From Chromobacterium haemolyticum DSM 19808 (lineage in GTDB: Bacteria; Pseudomonadota; Gammaproteobacteria; Burkholderiales; Chromobacteriaceae): 64,000 nucleotides of DNA. How positions within the stretch are numbered: the stretch's first letter is position 1; each line of letters starts with the position of its first letter. The stretch spans positions 51,307 through 115,306 of the forward strand of contig NZ_JONK01000016.1 in the NCBI RefSeq assembly GCF_000711885.1. Reading direction: 5' to 3'. Positions 19,793 to 29,085 of the stretch are shown piece after piece. Both the position numbers and the translations under genes were made by a program. Below the pieces are notes generated by a model that made no database searches, had not been told where the DNA came from, and saw nothing but the letters and a program-made list of their open reading frames with translations.

Positions 19793-19934
19793 ACCTGCTC
19801 CAAAGTCTCGCGAGCAAGAACGAGACAAGGCGAAAACAGCTGAGAAAGCGGAATGCACAGGTGGTACATGAGCATTCCGAAGCTGTACTCACCGTGTGAC
19901 GTCTCACGACGCTCAGCGGACTTTGAACAGGTTC
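19793..19934 (-). mobile_element. MITE-like element, copy B
   Basis: About 142 bp, inserted in the opposite orientation to copy A. The right end reads ...GACTTTGAACAGGTTC, followed by TTA (19935-19937). The left end ACCTGCTCCAAAGTCT has one inserted base and has lost the outer bases, and is preceded by TTA at 19790-19792. The core shares GCTCATGTACC and CCGCTTTCTCAGC-type blocks with the other copies (read on the minus strand). It occupies the presumed promoter region of pap. Confidence 0.8.
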
Positions 19935-20036
19935 TTATTGTCGGCCCGCGCCCGGTGCCACTTTCCCCTTCCGGCCGCGTTCCACTCCAGATAGTTCAGC
20001 TTAGTCCTATGACCGCGGCTTGCGCACTCCGCATTC

Positions 20037-23000
20037 CTACGCATGCCCGGCGAACCATTGGTCCAGCGCCTCCAGCAGGGCCGGCGCGGGTTGGTCGCTC
20101 CATATCCCGCAAGCCTCGACGCCGACGCCGCGCAGATAAAGATAACGCACGCCGCCGAAGCGGGCGGCGAAGTCCACGCCGCGGACGCTGAAATAGCGCC
20201 GCAGTGCCACGCAGTAAATCAGGTATTGCAGGTAATAATGTTCTTGGGCGATGGATTCCGCCAGCCGCTCGGCGCGATAGTCTTCGTGCCGCCCTCCCAG
20301 GTGGTTGGATTTATAGTCCACTAAATAGATGCGGCCGCCGGACTCGAACACCAAGTCCATGAAGCCCTTGAGAAAACCGCGCACGGTGGAAAAATCCAAC
20401 TGCGCCGCCGCCGCGCGCAAAGGGGCGGCCAAGCCGTGCTCCGGCGCGGACAGGATGGCGGCCAGCTTCGCCACTTCCAACCTGGGCGCCGGCAACATGA
20501 ACTCCATTTCCACCAGCCGCTTGCCGTCCGGCACTTCAGCCAGCCTCACGCCCGGGTCCAGTTCCGCGTTCAGCGTCGCCGTCACCATTTCGCAAGCGGC
20601 GTCGCCCCACTCCGGCGCGAAGCCGTGCTTGGCCAGAGCCAGTTCCACCGCCTGCCGCAGCCCGGCCGCATCGACGCCGAAGCTGATGGTTTCAAAAATC
20701 TCGTGCAGGCAGGTACCGGCCTTGGCGCCGCGCGGAAAACCGAAACGATCCAAGACCGGGGGCGCTTGCAGTTCCGCCGCCACCGCCGACTGACCCGCGT
20801 CGTGGTCCGGGCTTTCCTGCCATTTGCCCGCCGCCTGCGCATGGGTCAACGAGGTGAAACTGGCTACCCGCCACGGCGCGGCCAGCCGGCGCGAGAATGT
20901 CTGGGCCAGATAATTCCGTCCTGTTTCGCGCCGCGCGGCCAAGGCCGGCCCCACGCCGCTCTCCTCCAGCACCGCGCACGCGCCCGACGCCTGGGCGTTG
21001 GCCGCGGCCGCGAAAGCGCCCAGCTCTCGCCTTAGCACCTCGGCGTCCAACTCCAGCGCCTCCAGTTCCGGCAGCGCGCGCGCGCCGCGGCCATGCAGCA
21101 GCCAGCTCAAAGCCGCCGTCTCCATGCCCCGCACCCAGCCCCAGCACAGGTATTGGCGATACTGCGCCCGAGTCAGCGCCACATAGAGCAGGCGCAGCTT
21201 CTCCGCCAACAACTCGCTGCGCGCCGCCAGTTTCACCCCGGCGTCGGCCGCGGCGTCCGGCGCCAGCCAGGATTGATCTTCAGCGTGGTAGCGCCAGAAC
21301 GCGGCGTCGCACCGTTCCAGCGCCCCGCCCCACAGAAAGGGACAGAAGGCCACTGGATACTGAAGGCCCTTGGCGGTGTGGATGGTGACGATCTTGACCA
21401 GGGCCGCGTCGCTCTCCAACCTCAACACCGCCTCCTCTCCGCCCGGCGGCTGCGCCACTCGCGTTTCCAGCCAGCCCAGCAGCGGCGCCATGCCCTGACG
21501 CTGGTCGCTCTCTTGTTGCAACAATTCAGCCAGGTGCGACAAGTTGGTCAACCGTCGCTCGCCGTCCGGCAGCGGCAACAAGCGTTCCGCCACCCGTTCC
21601 CGAGCGAAGAAATGCCGCCAAGCCGCCATGAATCCGCGCTCGCGCCAAAGCAGATGGTCTGCGGCGTTGGCCTGCAGTTGCGCTTCCCAGCGCGTCTCGT
21701 CCTCCACCCTGGCCAGCAATTCGCCGGCGTCGACCCCGGCCAGTTCCGTCACCAGCGCCGCGCGCAGACGCGCCTCGCTGGCCGGCTCCGCCCAAGCGCG
21801 CAGCAAGGCCAGCATCTCGCCGGCCTCGCGGCTGGCGAACACGCTTTCCTGGGTCAGCGCCACGCTGGCCACGCCGCGCTCCGCCAAGGCCTGGCGCACC
21901 CGGTCACCCTGACGGTGGGTGGACACCAGTACCGCGATATCGCCGCCGGCCAAAGGCCGTCGGGCATCGCCGGCGACGATGGCGGCGCGGCCGTCGGCGG
22001 CCAGCGCCAGCAAGCGCGCGATCTCGTCGGCGCTGGCGTTGGCCGCCAGTTCGGCGGCGTTCTCGCCGCTGGCGGCCTTGTCCGCCTTCTCCGGCTGCAG
22101 CCATTGGAAGCAGAACGGCGGCCTGTCGTCGTCGACCTCCAGCCGGCCGCCGGAGGCCGGTTGCGCCGCCACCGGCTGATAGGCGATGCCTTCGATCAGA
22201 AACGGCAGCTCGCGCGCGAACAAGGCGTTGACGGTGCTCACCAGCGGCGCCTCGGACCGACGGTTGGTGTCCAGCGTGTAATGATGTTGCGCGTCTCCGC
22301 GCGCCGCCAGGTAGGCGAAGATGTCTGCGCCGCGAAAGCTGTAGATGGCCTGTTTCGGGTCGCCCACCAAGAAGACAGGCCGCTGCTGCGCGACGAAGCA
22401 ATGTCGGAAGATCGAGTACTGGATGGGGTCCGTGTCCTGAAACTCGTCGATCAGCGCCACCTGAAAGCTGCGGGCCACGTGAGCAGCCAGCAGCGGGCCG
22501 CTGATCGGATCGGCCAGGGCCGCCCCCAGGTCGGTCAGCAAATCGTCGAAGCTGCGGCTGCGCTCGCCCGCCCGGCGCGCGCTCAGTTGCTGGTTGGTCC
22601 AGGCGATCAGTTCCAACTTGAGCTGGGCCACGGACAGCGCCACTTCGTCCAGATAGGCGTCCCAGGCCCCCAGCCAGGCCTCCGCCAGCCCGAACAAGGG
22701 ATGTTCCGGCGCGGCGTGGCCTTTTTTCATTCCCTTGGCCAGCGAAGCCGGCAGCAGCTTGTCCAACTGGCGACGGCTTTCCTTATCCAGCACCGGCGTG
22801 GTTTCCGGCGCCGCCAGCAGGCCGTCCAAAGCGCCTATGGCGCGCTCGATGATGGCGGGGCTGTAGCTGCGCGCGTTGAAACCGGCGGCGGAGCGCAGCA
22901 AATCGGCCGCCTCCGCCGCGTATTCCGGCCGCGCCGCCAGCGCCCGCCAGCCTTGCTCCACCGCGAGCAAGGCGCGCTCCAGGCCGGCGGTGTGCGGCGC

Positions 23001-23630
23001 GCGCATGCGCAGATAAGGTTTGGACAGATAGGGCCGGATGTCGGCCAACCAACCGTCCGGGGTCTCCCCGTTGTCCACCAGCACTTGGGCAAGCAAGGGG
23101 TCGTCCACCACCCGTCGACGCCAAAAATCGTCGACGATTTCGATCAGGCGATCCTCGTCGTCGCTGACCAGTTCGGCGTCGAAGGTCTGGCTGCTTTCAA
23201 AAGCGGCGTCGGTCAGCACCCGCTGGCAGAAGCCGTGGATGGTGTAGATGGCGGCGGCGTCGAAGCCGGTGATCGCGGCGTTAAGCCGCTGCGACGCCTG
23301 CTCCCGCGCCGAGCCGGGCGGAAAGCGCGCCGCCAGCGCCGACAGGAAGGGATCTCCGCCAACCTCGCCGTCTCCCGCCAGCGTCTGGGCCAGCTCGCTC
23401 AGCCGTCGGCGCAGGCGCTCGCGCAGCTCGGCGGTGGCGGCCTTGGTATAGGTAACCACCAGCACTTGATCGACAGTGGGCGGCGGCTGGCCGTCGCGCT
23501 CTTCCAGCAATAGCCGGGCGAACAGGGCCGCGATGGTCCACGTCTTGCCGGTGCCGGCCGAAGCCTCGATCAGGTTGATGCCGGTCAGCGGGCAGTTCAG
23601 CGCATCCAGCGCTTGGGGAAGCAGGCTCAT
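20037..23630 (-). CDS. recB: Exodeoxyribonuclease V subunit beta (RecB)
   Basis: The helicase/nuclease subunit of RecBCD. The 1197 residues hold Walker A EASAGTGKTWT (about 22-32), VVTYTKAAT, the DEFQDTD Walker B, GDPKQAIYSFRGAD, TIHTAKGLQYP and YVALTRA. The C-terminal nuclease domain has GFMDLVFE and LVDYKSNHLG, which contain the metal-binding Asp and the catalytic Asp-x-Lys. In E. coli recB lies between recC and recD; here no recC is adjacent, as in Neisseria where the three genes are dispersed. Confidence 0.95.
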   Translation of the reverse strand: MSLLPQALDALNCPLTGINLIEASAGTGKTWTIAALFARLLLEERDGQPPPTVDQVLVVTYTKAATAELRERLRRRLSELAQTLAGDGEVGGDPFLSALAARFPPGSAREQASQRLNAAITGFDAAAIYTIHGFCQRVLTDAAFESSQTFDAELVSDDEDRLIEIVDDFWRRRVVDDPLLAQVLVDNGETPDGWLADIRPYLSKPYLRMRAPHTAGLERALLAVEQGWRALAARPEYAAEAADLLRSAAGFNARSYSPAIIERAIGALDGLLAAPETTPVLDKESRRQLDKLLPASLAKGMKKGHAAPEHPLFGLAEAWLGAWDAYLDEVALSVAQLKLELIAWTNQQLSARRAGERSRSFDDLLTDLGAALADPISGPLLAAHVARSFQVALIDEFQDTDPIQYSIFRHCFVAQQRPVFLVGDPKQAIYSFRGADIFAYLAARGDAQHHYTLDTNRRSEAPLVSTVNALFARELPFLIEGIAYQPVAAQPASGGRLEVDDDRPPFCFQWLQPEKADKAASGENAAELAANASADEIARLLALAADGRAAIVAGDARRPLAGGDIAVLVSTHRQGDRVRQALAERGVASVALTQESVFASREAGEMLALLRAWAEPASEARLRAALVTELAGVDAGELLARVEDETRWEAQLQANAADHLLWRERGFMAAWRHFFARERVAERLLPLPDGERRLTNLSHLAELLQQESDQRQGMAPLLGWLETRVAQPPGGEEAVLRLESDAALVKIVTIHTAKGLQYPVAFCPFLWGGALERCDAAFWRYHAEDQSWLAPDAAADAGVKLAARSELLAEKLRLLYVALTRAQYRQYLCWGWVRGMETAALSWLLHGRGARALPELEALELDAEVLRRELGAFAAAANAQASGACAVLEESGVGPALAARRETGRNYLAQTFSRRLAAPWRVASFTSLTHAQAAGKWQESPDHDAGQSAVAAELQAPPVLDRFGFPRGAKAGTCLHEIFETISFGVDAAGLRQAVELALAKHGFAPEWGDAACEMVTATLNAELDPGVRLAEVPDGKRLVEMEFMLPAPRLEVAKLAAILSAPEHGLAAPLRAAAAQLDFSTVRGFLKGFMDLVFESGGRIYLVDYKSNHLGGRHEDYRAERLAESIAQEHYYLQYLIYCVALRRYFSVRGVDFAARFGGVRYLYLRGVGVEACGIWSDQPAPALLEALDQWFAGHA

Positions 23631-23715
23631 AATGGCGACACTTTAATGCGATTTGAGCATTTAAACGACCCGGAAAACGAGATTAGATGCGCTTGTCCAC
23701 ACCGCGCGCCCACGT

Positions 23716-24432
23716 TCAGAAGCGCTCGTCCAAGATCGCGGGCAGGACGATTTCCCGCGCGAAGGAAGCATCGGACAAATTCAGCAAAGCCCGCGTCAAG
23801 CTCACTACGTCATGCAGCGGGATCAGATGACCGGCTCCTCGTTCGGCGGCTTGCTCGCGGGACACGGACAAATCGTCCTCCGTGTTAAGGTAGCCCAATT
23901 GCAGGCACGTCACGGCCAGCCGCTGTTCGCGGTACTCCTCTCGCAGCGCGTCGGCCATGCCGCTCAAGGCGAACTTGCTAGCGGCGAAAGCCACTTCGGG
24001 GCGGCCGCTGCGCGGAAGGCCCGATGTCGACCCGGTCAGGAACAACTGCGGTTTGGCCGCGCCCGACATGCGCGGCAACACATGCTTGAGCAAGAGAATG
24101 GTCGAAGCGATATTGACCTGGACCACTTCCATCAGCTCCAGATCCGAACAACGGGAAAACGCATAAGACGGCTCGAACGCCTCCCGCTCCCAAATGCCCA
24201 CATTGCACATCACCACGTCCAAGTGTTCCGGAAGCGCGCTAATGACCTGTTGCACGGCCAGGGCCGGATTGGACAAGTCGGCTTCGATCCAGTCCACGCC
24301 AACGCCGGTTGGCGGCTTCAAGCCCTCCGGCCTGCGCCTGGAAACGCCGATCACCCGGTCCCCTTTTGTCCCCAGCCCTTCGACAAAAGCCTTGCCAAGC
24401 CCCCGGCTCGCTCCAATGATCAGTATATTCAC
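23716..24432 (-). CDS. Short-chain dehydrogenase/reductase, catalytic Tyr replaced by Phe
   Basis: A 238-residue Rossmann-fold protein with the cofactor motif GASRGLGKA (about 7-15), the NVG block (CNVGIWE) and the active-site serine region LTGSTSG. The YxxxK motif reads FAASK (TTC codon), so the general-base Tyr is absent. It may be inactive as an oxidoreductase or use a different chemistry. I chose the GTG at 24432, which has GGAGA 6 nt upstream; the open frame extends 55 codons further with no Rossmann sequence. It is divergent from the RsuA-like gene. Confidence 0.82.
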   Translation of the reverse strand: MNILIIGASRGLGKAFVEGLGTKGDRVIGVSRRRPEGLKPPTGVGVDWIEADLSNPALAVQQVISALPEHLDVVMCNVGIWEREAFEPSYAFSRCSDLELMEVVQVNIASTILLLKHVLPRMSGAAKPQLFLTGSTSGLPRSGRPEVAFAASKFALSGMADALREEYREQRLAVTCLQLGYLNTEDDLSVSREQAAERGAGHLIPLHDVVSLTRALLNLSDASFAREIVLPAILDERF

Positions 24433-24569
24433 GGCTTCTCCAAAATGAATCCGCGCGGCGGTCCCGCGGCAGTACCAAACGAGAAGGATACTCGATTCGT
24501 CGAATTTGTCGGCTGCGCCGACAAAGGGGATAATCGCCGCCCGACCACCCGCACTCAAGGCCAGACACA

Positions 24570-25265
24570 ATGAGCGACGCCGCAATCCGACTTTCAAAAC
24601 GCATGGTCGAGCTGGGCCTGTGCACGCGGCGCGAAGCCGACGCCTGTATCGAACAAGGACTGGTGAAAGTGGACGGCCAGACCGTGACCGCGCTGGGCAG
24701 CCGGGTGGAACCGCAACAGCGCGTCGAACTCATGGGCCGGCCCGACGCACAGCGCGAAGCGGCGGTCACCCTGCTGCTGCACAAGCCCGCCGGCGCCGAG
24801 CCGCTGGCGCTGCTGGGGCCGGACAGCCAGTTGCCGGGCGACATCAGCGGGCTGAACTGGCTGCCGCGGCATCGCCAGCATCTGCAAGGTTTCGGCGCCA
24901 TCGCCGACCACGCTCACGGCCTGGTGGCGCTGACCCAGGACCGCAAGCTGGCGCAGCGGCTGGCCGATTGCCAGCTGGAGTTCCTGATCAATGTCGACGC
25001 CGCGCCCGCCGCCGGCGACCTGCAGCAGCGTCAAAAAGGCTTGCGCCCCGGCGGCAAGCCGCCGCGCGACCTCAAGGTTTCGCGCCAAAGCGACCGTCAG
25101 CTGCGCCTGGTGCTCGCGGCGCGCGACGCGCGCTGGCTGGACGATATCTGCGCCGGCCTGGGCGTCAGCCCTCTGGCGCTGCGCTGCATCCGCATCGGCC
25201 GGCTGGCCATTGGCCAGTTGACCGCGGGGCAGTGGCGTTATGTGCCGGACTTCGAGCGTTTCTGA
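24570..25265 (+). CDS. RsuA/RluF-like S4-domain protein with degenerate active site
   Basis: A 231-residue protein laid out like small-subunit pseudouridine synthases. An N-terminal S4 RNA-binding domain (RLSKRMVELGLCTRREADACIEQG..VKVDG) is followed by the catalytic fold and the C-terminal IRIGRLAIGQLTAGQWRYV block. The catalytic GRLD-x4-G motif is replaced by GAIADHAHG, so the usual Asp position is Ala. The GRKRQIRRM helix is also changed (RDARWLDDIC). I take it for a pseudoenzyme that may still bind RNA. The last 28 bp overlap the convergent glycerate kinase gene. Confidence 0.75.
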   Translation: MSDAAIRLSKRMVELGLCTRREADACIEQGLVKVDGQTVTALGSRVEPQQRVELMGRPDAQREAAVTLLLHKPAGAEPLALLGPDSQLPGDISGLNWLPRHRQHLQGFGAIADHAHGLVALTQDRKLAQRLADCQLEFLINVDAAPAAGDLQQRQKGLRPGGKPPRDLKVSRQSDRQLRLVLAARDARWLDDICAGLGVSPLALRCIRIGRLAIGQLTAGQWRYVPDFERF

Positions 25266-26404
25266 GAGCTTAGTTTCATGCCCAGGGCCAATGCCGCCGC
25301 CGCGTTGCGCGCGGCGCGGCTCACATTGTCCGCGGCCTCGGCCAAAGCCTGTTCCTGACTGCACGGGCGGCTGACCGCGGCGAACACGGCGTCCAGCCCG
25401 TGTGCGTGGGTCAGTTCGCTGCCCGCGCCCAAACACCCCCCTATCGCCAGCACCGGCACGCCATATCGCTGAGCGACGCGGGCGACGCCAATCGGCGTCT
25501 TGCCTTGCACGCTCTGGCTATCGATGCGGCCTTCGCCGGTCAGCGCCAGATCGGCGTCGGCCAGCGCCGCGTCCAGGCCGACGGCCTCCGCGACGATGGC
25601 GCTGCCGGAACGCAGACGGCCGCCCAGGCAAACCAGCAGCGCGGCGCCCATGCCGCCGGCCGCGCCAGCGCCGGCCTCCCCTGCCGCGGCCACTCCCGAC
25701 GCGGCCTCCATCAACACCGCGAAATGCGCCAGCGCCGCGTCCAGTTCCGCCACCATCTCCGGCGTCGCGCCCTTCTGCGGCCCGAAAACCGCCGACGCGC
25801 CGCGTGGGCCAATCAGGGGGTTGTCGACATCGCAAGCCACATCGATGCGGCAGGCGGCCAAACGCGGGTCCAGTCCGGACAGGTCCAGCCGCGCCAGTCT
25901 CGCCAAGGCCGCGCCGCCGGCCGGCAGGTCTCGTCCTTCCGCGTCCAGCAGCCTGGCGCCCAAGGCCTGCAACATGCCGGCGCCGCCGTCGTTGGTGGCG
26001 CTGCCGCCTATGCCCAACACGAAGCGACGCGCCCCCGCGTCCAGCGCGTCGCGAATCATGTCGCCGGTGCCGTGGCTGCCAGTCAGCAAGGGGTTGCGTC
26101 GCGCCGGCGGCAACAGCGCCAGACCGCTGGCGGCGGCCATTTCAATCACCGCCACGCCGTCCGCGGTCAAACCGTAGCTCGCGGACAGCGTCTCGCCCAG
26201 CGGGCCTCGCGCCGTGGCCTCGCGCCGCTGGCCGCCCAGCGCGTCCAACATGGCCTGCACCGTGCCCTCGCCTCCGTCCGCCATCGGCAGCTTGTGGTAG
26301 AGAGCGGCGGGGAATACCTGGCGGAAGCCGTCCTCTATCGCCTGAGCCACCTGCAGCGCGCTCAGGCTTTCCTTGTAGGAGTCCGGGGCAATCACGATTT
26401 TCAT
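25238..26404 (-). CDS. garK: Glycerate 2-kinase
   Basis: Phosphorylates D-glycerate to 2-phosphoglycerate, feeding glycolysis from galactarate, glucarate or glyoxylate catabolism. It has 388 residues with the family's N-terminal MKIVIAPDSYKESLSA and ADGGEGT, the mid GIGGSATNDGGAGMLQALG and the late GEGRIDSQSVQGKTP blocks. The start is the ATG at 26404 giving MKIVIAPD; upstream in-frame codons add non-family residues. It lies 37 bp downstream of an MFS transporter gene, with the regulator cdaR divergent beyond; the three look like one glycerate/sugar-diacid unit. Confidence 0.92.
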   Translation of the reverse strand: MKIVIAPDSYKESLSALQVAQAIEDGFRQVFPAALYHKLPMADGGEGTVQAMLDALGGQRREATARGPLGETLSASYGLTADGVAVIEMAAASGLALLPPARRNPLLTGSHGTGDMIRDALDAGARRFVLGIGGSATNDGGAGMLQALGARLLDAEGRDLPAGGAALARLARLDLSGLDPRLAACRIDVACDVDNPLIGPRGASAVFGPQKGATPEMVAELDAALAHFAVLMEAASGVAAAGEAGAGAAGGMGAALLVCLGGRLRSGSAIVAEAVGLDAALADADLALTGEGRIDSQSVQGKTPIGVARVAQRYGVPVLAIGGCLGAGSELTHAHGLDAVFAAVSRPCSQEQALAEAADNVSRAARNAAAALALGMKLSSQKRSKSGT

Positions 26405-26441
26405 GCGGTTTTCAATCACAAAAGATGACAAGAGCAAGATA

Positions 26442-27767
26442 TTAGCGATTGACCAGCCGCGGCGGAATCCTCAGCACCAGCAGCGCGCCGGCCAGCATCA
26501 CTCCGGACAGAATGTACAGCGCCGGGTCCGTGCTATGGGTCAGGTCCTTGATCCAGCCCACCAGGAAGGGGCTGACGAAACCGGCCACCTGTCCCAGCGA
26601 ATTGATCAAGGCCAGCCCGCCGGCGGCGGCGGCGCTGCCAAGAAAGGCGGTGGGCAGCGGCCAGAACATGGACAGGCCGGCCAACGCGCCCATGGTGGCC
26701 AGGGTCAGACCCAGCATGGACAGCCAGACCGCGCCGCCGCTATTGGCCGCCAACAGCAGGCCAAGCACGCCCATCAGCAGCGGCAGCACCACGTGCCAGC
26801 GGCGCTCCCCGCGCCGGTCGCCGGAACGGCCGACCCAGACCATGAAGAAACAAGCGGCCAAGTAGGGCAAGGCGCTAAGCCAGCCGATAACGCCTGCACT
26901 CTGGAACCCCAGGCCCTTGATGATGGACGGCAGCCAGAAGTTGATGGCGTACACCCCCATCTGGATGGCGAAGTAAATCGCGCCCAGCATCCAGACGTTG
27001 GCGTTGCGCAACACGCTGGCGAAAGACTGCTCCATTGGACGCTGCGCCGCGCGCCGCGCCTCATCGTCGATCAGAGCCTGTTGCATCGCCGCCTTTTCTT
27101 CCGCGCTCAGCCAGCGCGCCTGGGCGATGCCGTCGTTCAGATAGAAATACACGCCCAGGCCCAACAGCACCGTGGGCAGGCCCTGTAACAGAAACAGCCA
27201 TTGCCAGCCGGCCAGGCCGCCTTGTCCGGCGGCGAAATGTTGCAGCATCCAGCCGGACAAAGGCCCGCCCAGCACGCCGGACACCGGGATCGCCGACATG
27301 AACAACGCCATCACCTGACCGCGTTTGTCGGCCGGGAACCAACGGGTGAAGTACAGCACGATGCCGGGGAAGAAACCGGCCTCGGCCACGCCGGTGAAAA
27401 AACGCAGCACATAAAAAGATTGCGGCGTGGAAACAAACATCAGGCAGGCGGACAGCGTGCCCCACACCAGCATCAGCAGCGCGATCCAGCGCCGCGCGCC
27501 CACCTTGTGCAGCATCAGGTTGCTGGGCACGCCGCACAACACATAGCCGATGAAGAAAATGCCGGCGCCCAAGCCGTAGACGGTTTCGCTCAAACCCAAC
27601 GCGTCCAGCATCTCCAGCTTGGCGAAGCCGACGTTGACGCGGTCCAGGTAGTTGAACAGGTAACAGACAAAAATAAAGGGAATCAGCCGCCACACGGCTT
27701 TCTTGTAAGCGCCGGCCAGAATGTCTTGCCGCAGCGCGCTCAGGGTGTCGCTAGGGTTCAAATCCAT
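26442..27767 (-). CDS. MFS transporter, anion:cation symporter family
   Basis: A 441-residue, 12-helix inner-membrane carrier. FNYLDRVNVGFAKL in the first helix-loop and GVAEAGFFPGIVLYFTRWFP in the fourth helix region are hallmarks of the anion:cation symporter (ACS) group, which imports glucarate, galactarate, tartrate and related acids. Its position between glycerate kinase and a CdaR-type regulator suggests glycerate or a sugar diacid as substrate. Confidence 0.88.
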   Translation of the reverse strand: MDLNPSDTLSALRQDILAGAYKKAVWRLIPFIFVCYLFNYLDRVNVGFAKLEMLDALGLSETVYGLGAGIFFIGYVLCGVPSNLMLHKVGARRWIALLMLVWGTLSACLMFVSTPQSFYVLRFFTGVAEAGFFPGIVLYFTRWFPADKRGQVMALFMSAIPVSGVLGGPLSGWMLQHFAAGQGGLAGWQWLFLLQGLPTVLLGLGVYFYLNDGIAQARWLSAEEKAAMQQALIDDEARRAAQRPMEQSFASVLRNANVWMLGAIYFAIQMGVYAINFWLPSIIKGLGFQSAGVIGWLSALPYLAACFFMVWVGRSGDRRGERRWHVVLPLLMGVLGLLLAANSGGAVWLSMLGLTLATMGALAGLSMFWPLPTAFLGSAAAAGGLALINSLGQVAGFVSPFLVGWIKDLTHSTDPALYILSGVMLAGALLVLRIPPRLVNR

Positions 27768-27945
27768 CTCCTCTGCGCACGGGGGCCGTCCCTCCGGCGC
27801 GTCTCCTTGGTTCTGATGAATATTGTTTTTGTATTGTGCCGCCCATTCTGGTCAGCGCGCTCGGAAAATGCTTCATGCAAACGCACTATTTATATCGGAT
27901 CAATCCACGGATATATTGGGCAAAAGCACATCAACAGGAGTGTTC

Positions 27946-29082
27946 ATGTCCATTCTGACCACGGAACTGGCGCAAGACATCGTCAGCCGCACCATGCGCA
28001 TCATCCCTTTCAACGTGAATGTAATGGATGCCCAAGGCGCAATCCTGGGCAGCGGCGACTCCGACAGGCTGGGGCAATTGCACGATGGCGCGCTGCTGGC
28101 GCTGGCGCAGCGGCGCACGGTGGAAATCGACGACGTCACCGCCGGCAAACTGCACGGTTCCCGCCCCGGCATCAACCTGCCCTTGCATGTGGACGGTCGT
28201 ATCGCGGGCGTGGTCGGCCTTACCGGCCAGCCGGAGCAGGTGCGCCAGTTTGGCGAATTGGTACGGCTCACCGCCGAGATGATTCTGGAGCAGGCCCAGT
28301 TGCAGCGGGCGCTGCAACACGATGCGCGCCAGCGCGAAGCCTTTGTGCTGGAATGGATACGAGGCGAACCCGGCCCGGCGCTGGACGCTTGGGCGCAGCG
28401 GCTGGGGCTGAGGCTGGAACAACCTCATGTGGTGCTGAGCCTGCAACTGGACGAAGATAACTTGGCCGCCGATCAGGCCCAGGCAACGCTGCAGCAGTTG
28501 CAATCAGCGTTGGCCACACGCTGGCCGCGACTGCTTAGCGCGGCCACCGGCCCTTACGAACTGGTGCTGGTGGAGGCCTGCGAGGAAGACGGCGAAGCCG
28601 AGCGCGAAGCGCTGCTGCAACGCCGGCTGAGCGCGCTGGCAGGCTGGCTGGAGGAGATGGACACTCCCGGCTTCCGCCTGGGCATGGGCATTGCGCTACC
28701 CGGCCGGGACGGCGCGGCCCAATCCTGCCTCAGCGCGCGCGCCGCCGTGCGCATCGGCCGGCAACGGCAGCCCAAAAAGCGGGCTCACAGCTATTACGAA
28801 CTGGCGCTGCCCGTGTTGCTGTCCGGCCTCGACCACGGCTGGCAGGCCCAACAATTGCGCCAGCCGCTGCAACGGCTGGAGCAAGCCGGCAAGAGCGGGC
28901 TGCGCCGCACCGCCGAAGCCTGGTTCGCCCATCAATCGCATCCCGGCGCCACCGCGCGGGCGCTGCACATCCACCGCAACACGCTGGACTACCGGCTGGA
29001 CCGCATCGCCGAAATCACCGGCCTGGATCTGGAGCGCCACGAGGACCGTTTCCGGCTCTACGTCGCGCTGCTGCTGGGCTGA
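27946..29082 (+). CDS. cdaR: Sugar-diacid regulator CdaR family
   Basis: A 378-residue transcription factor with an N-terminal sugar-diacid recognition domain (LAQDIVSRTMRIIPFNVNVMDAQG, about 7-30) and a C-terminal PucR-type helix-turn-helix (RALHIHRNTLDYRLDRI, near 345-361). In E. coli CdaR senses glycerate or diacids and activates glycerate kinase, transporter and dehydratase genes. CAGGAG 5 nt upstream fixes the ATG at 27946. The about 180 bp between it and the divergent MFS gene should hold both promoters. Confidence 0.9.
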   Translation: MSILTTELAQDIVSRTMRIIPFNVNVMDAQGAILGSGDSDRLGQLHDGALLALAQRRTVEIDDVTAGKLHGSRPGINLPLHVDGRIAGVVGLTGQPEQVRQFGELVRLTAEMILEQAQLQRALQHDARQREAFVLEWIRGEPGPALDAWAQRLGLRLEQPHVVLSLQLDEDNLAADQAQATLQQLQSALATRWPRLLSAATGPYELVLVEACEEDGEAEREALLQRRLSALAGWLEEMDTPGFRLGMGIALPGRDGAAQSCLSARAAVRIGRQRQPKKRAHSYYELALPVLLSGLDHGWQAQQLRQPLQRLEQAGKSGLRRTAEAWFAHQSHPGATARALHIHRNTLDYRLDRIAEITGLDLERHEDRFRLYVALLLG

Positions 29083-29085
29083 AAC

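Noticed and set aside
21093..23513. 806-codon frame antisense to recB
   Set aside because: Shadow frame: no domain and no ribosome-binding site, while recB is complete.
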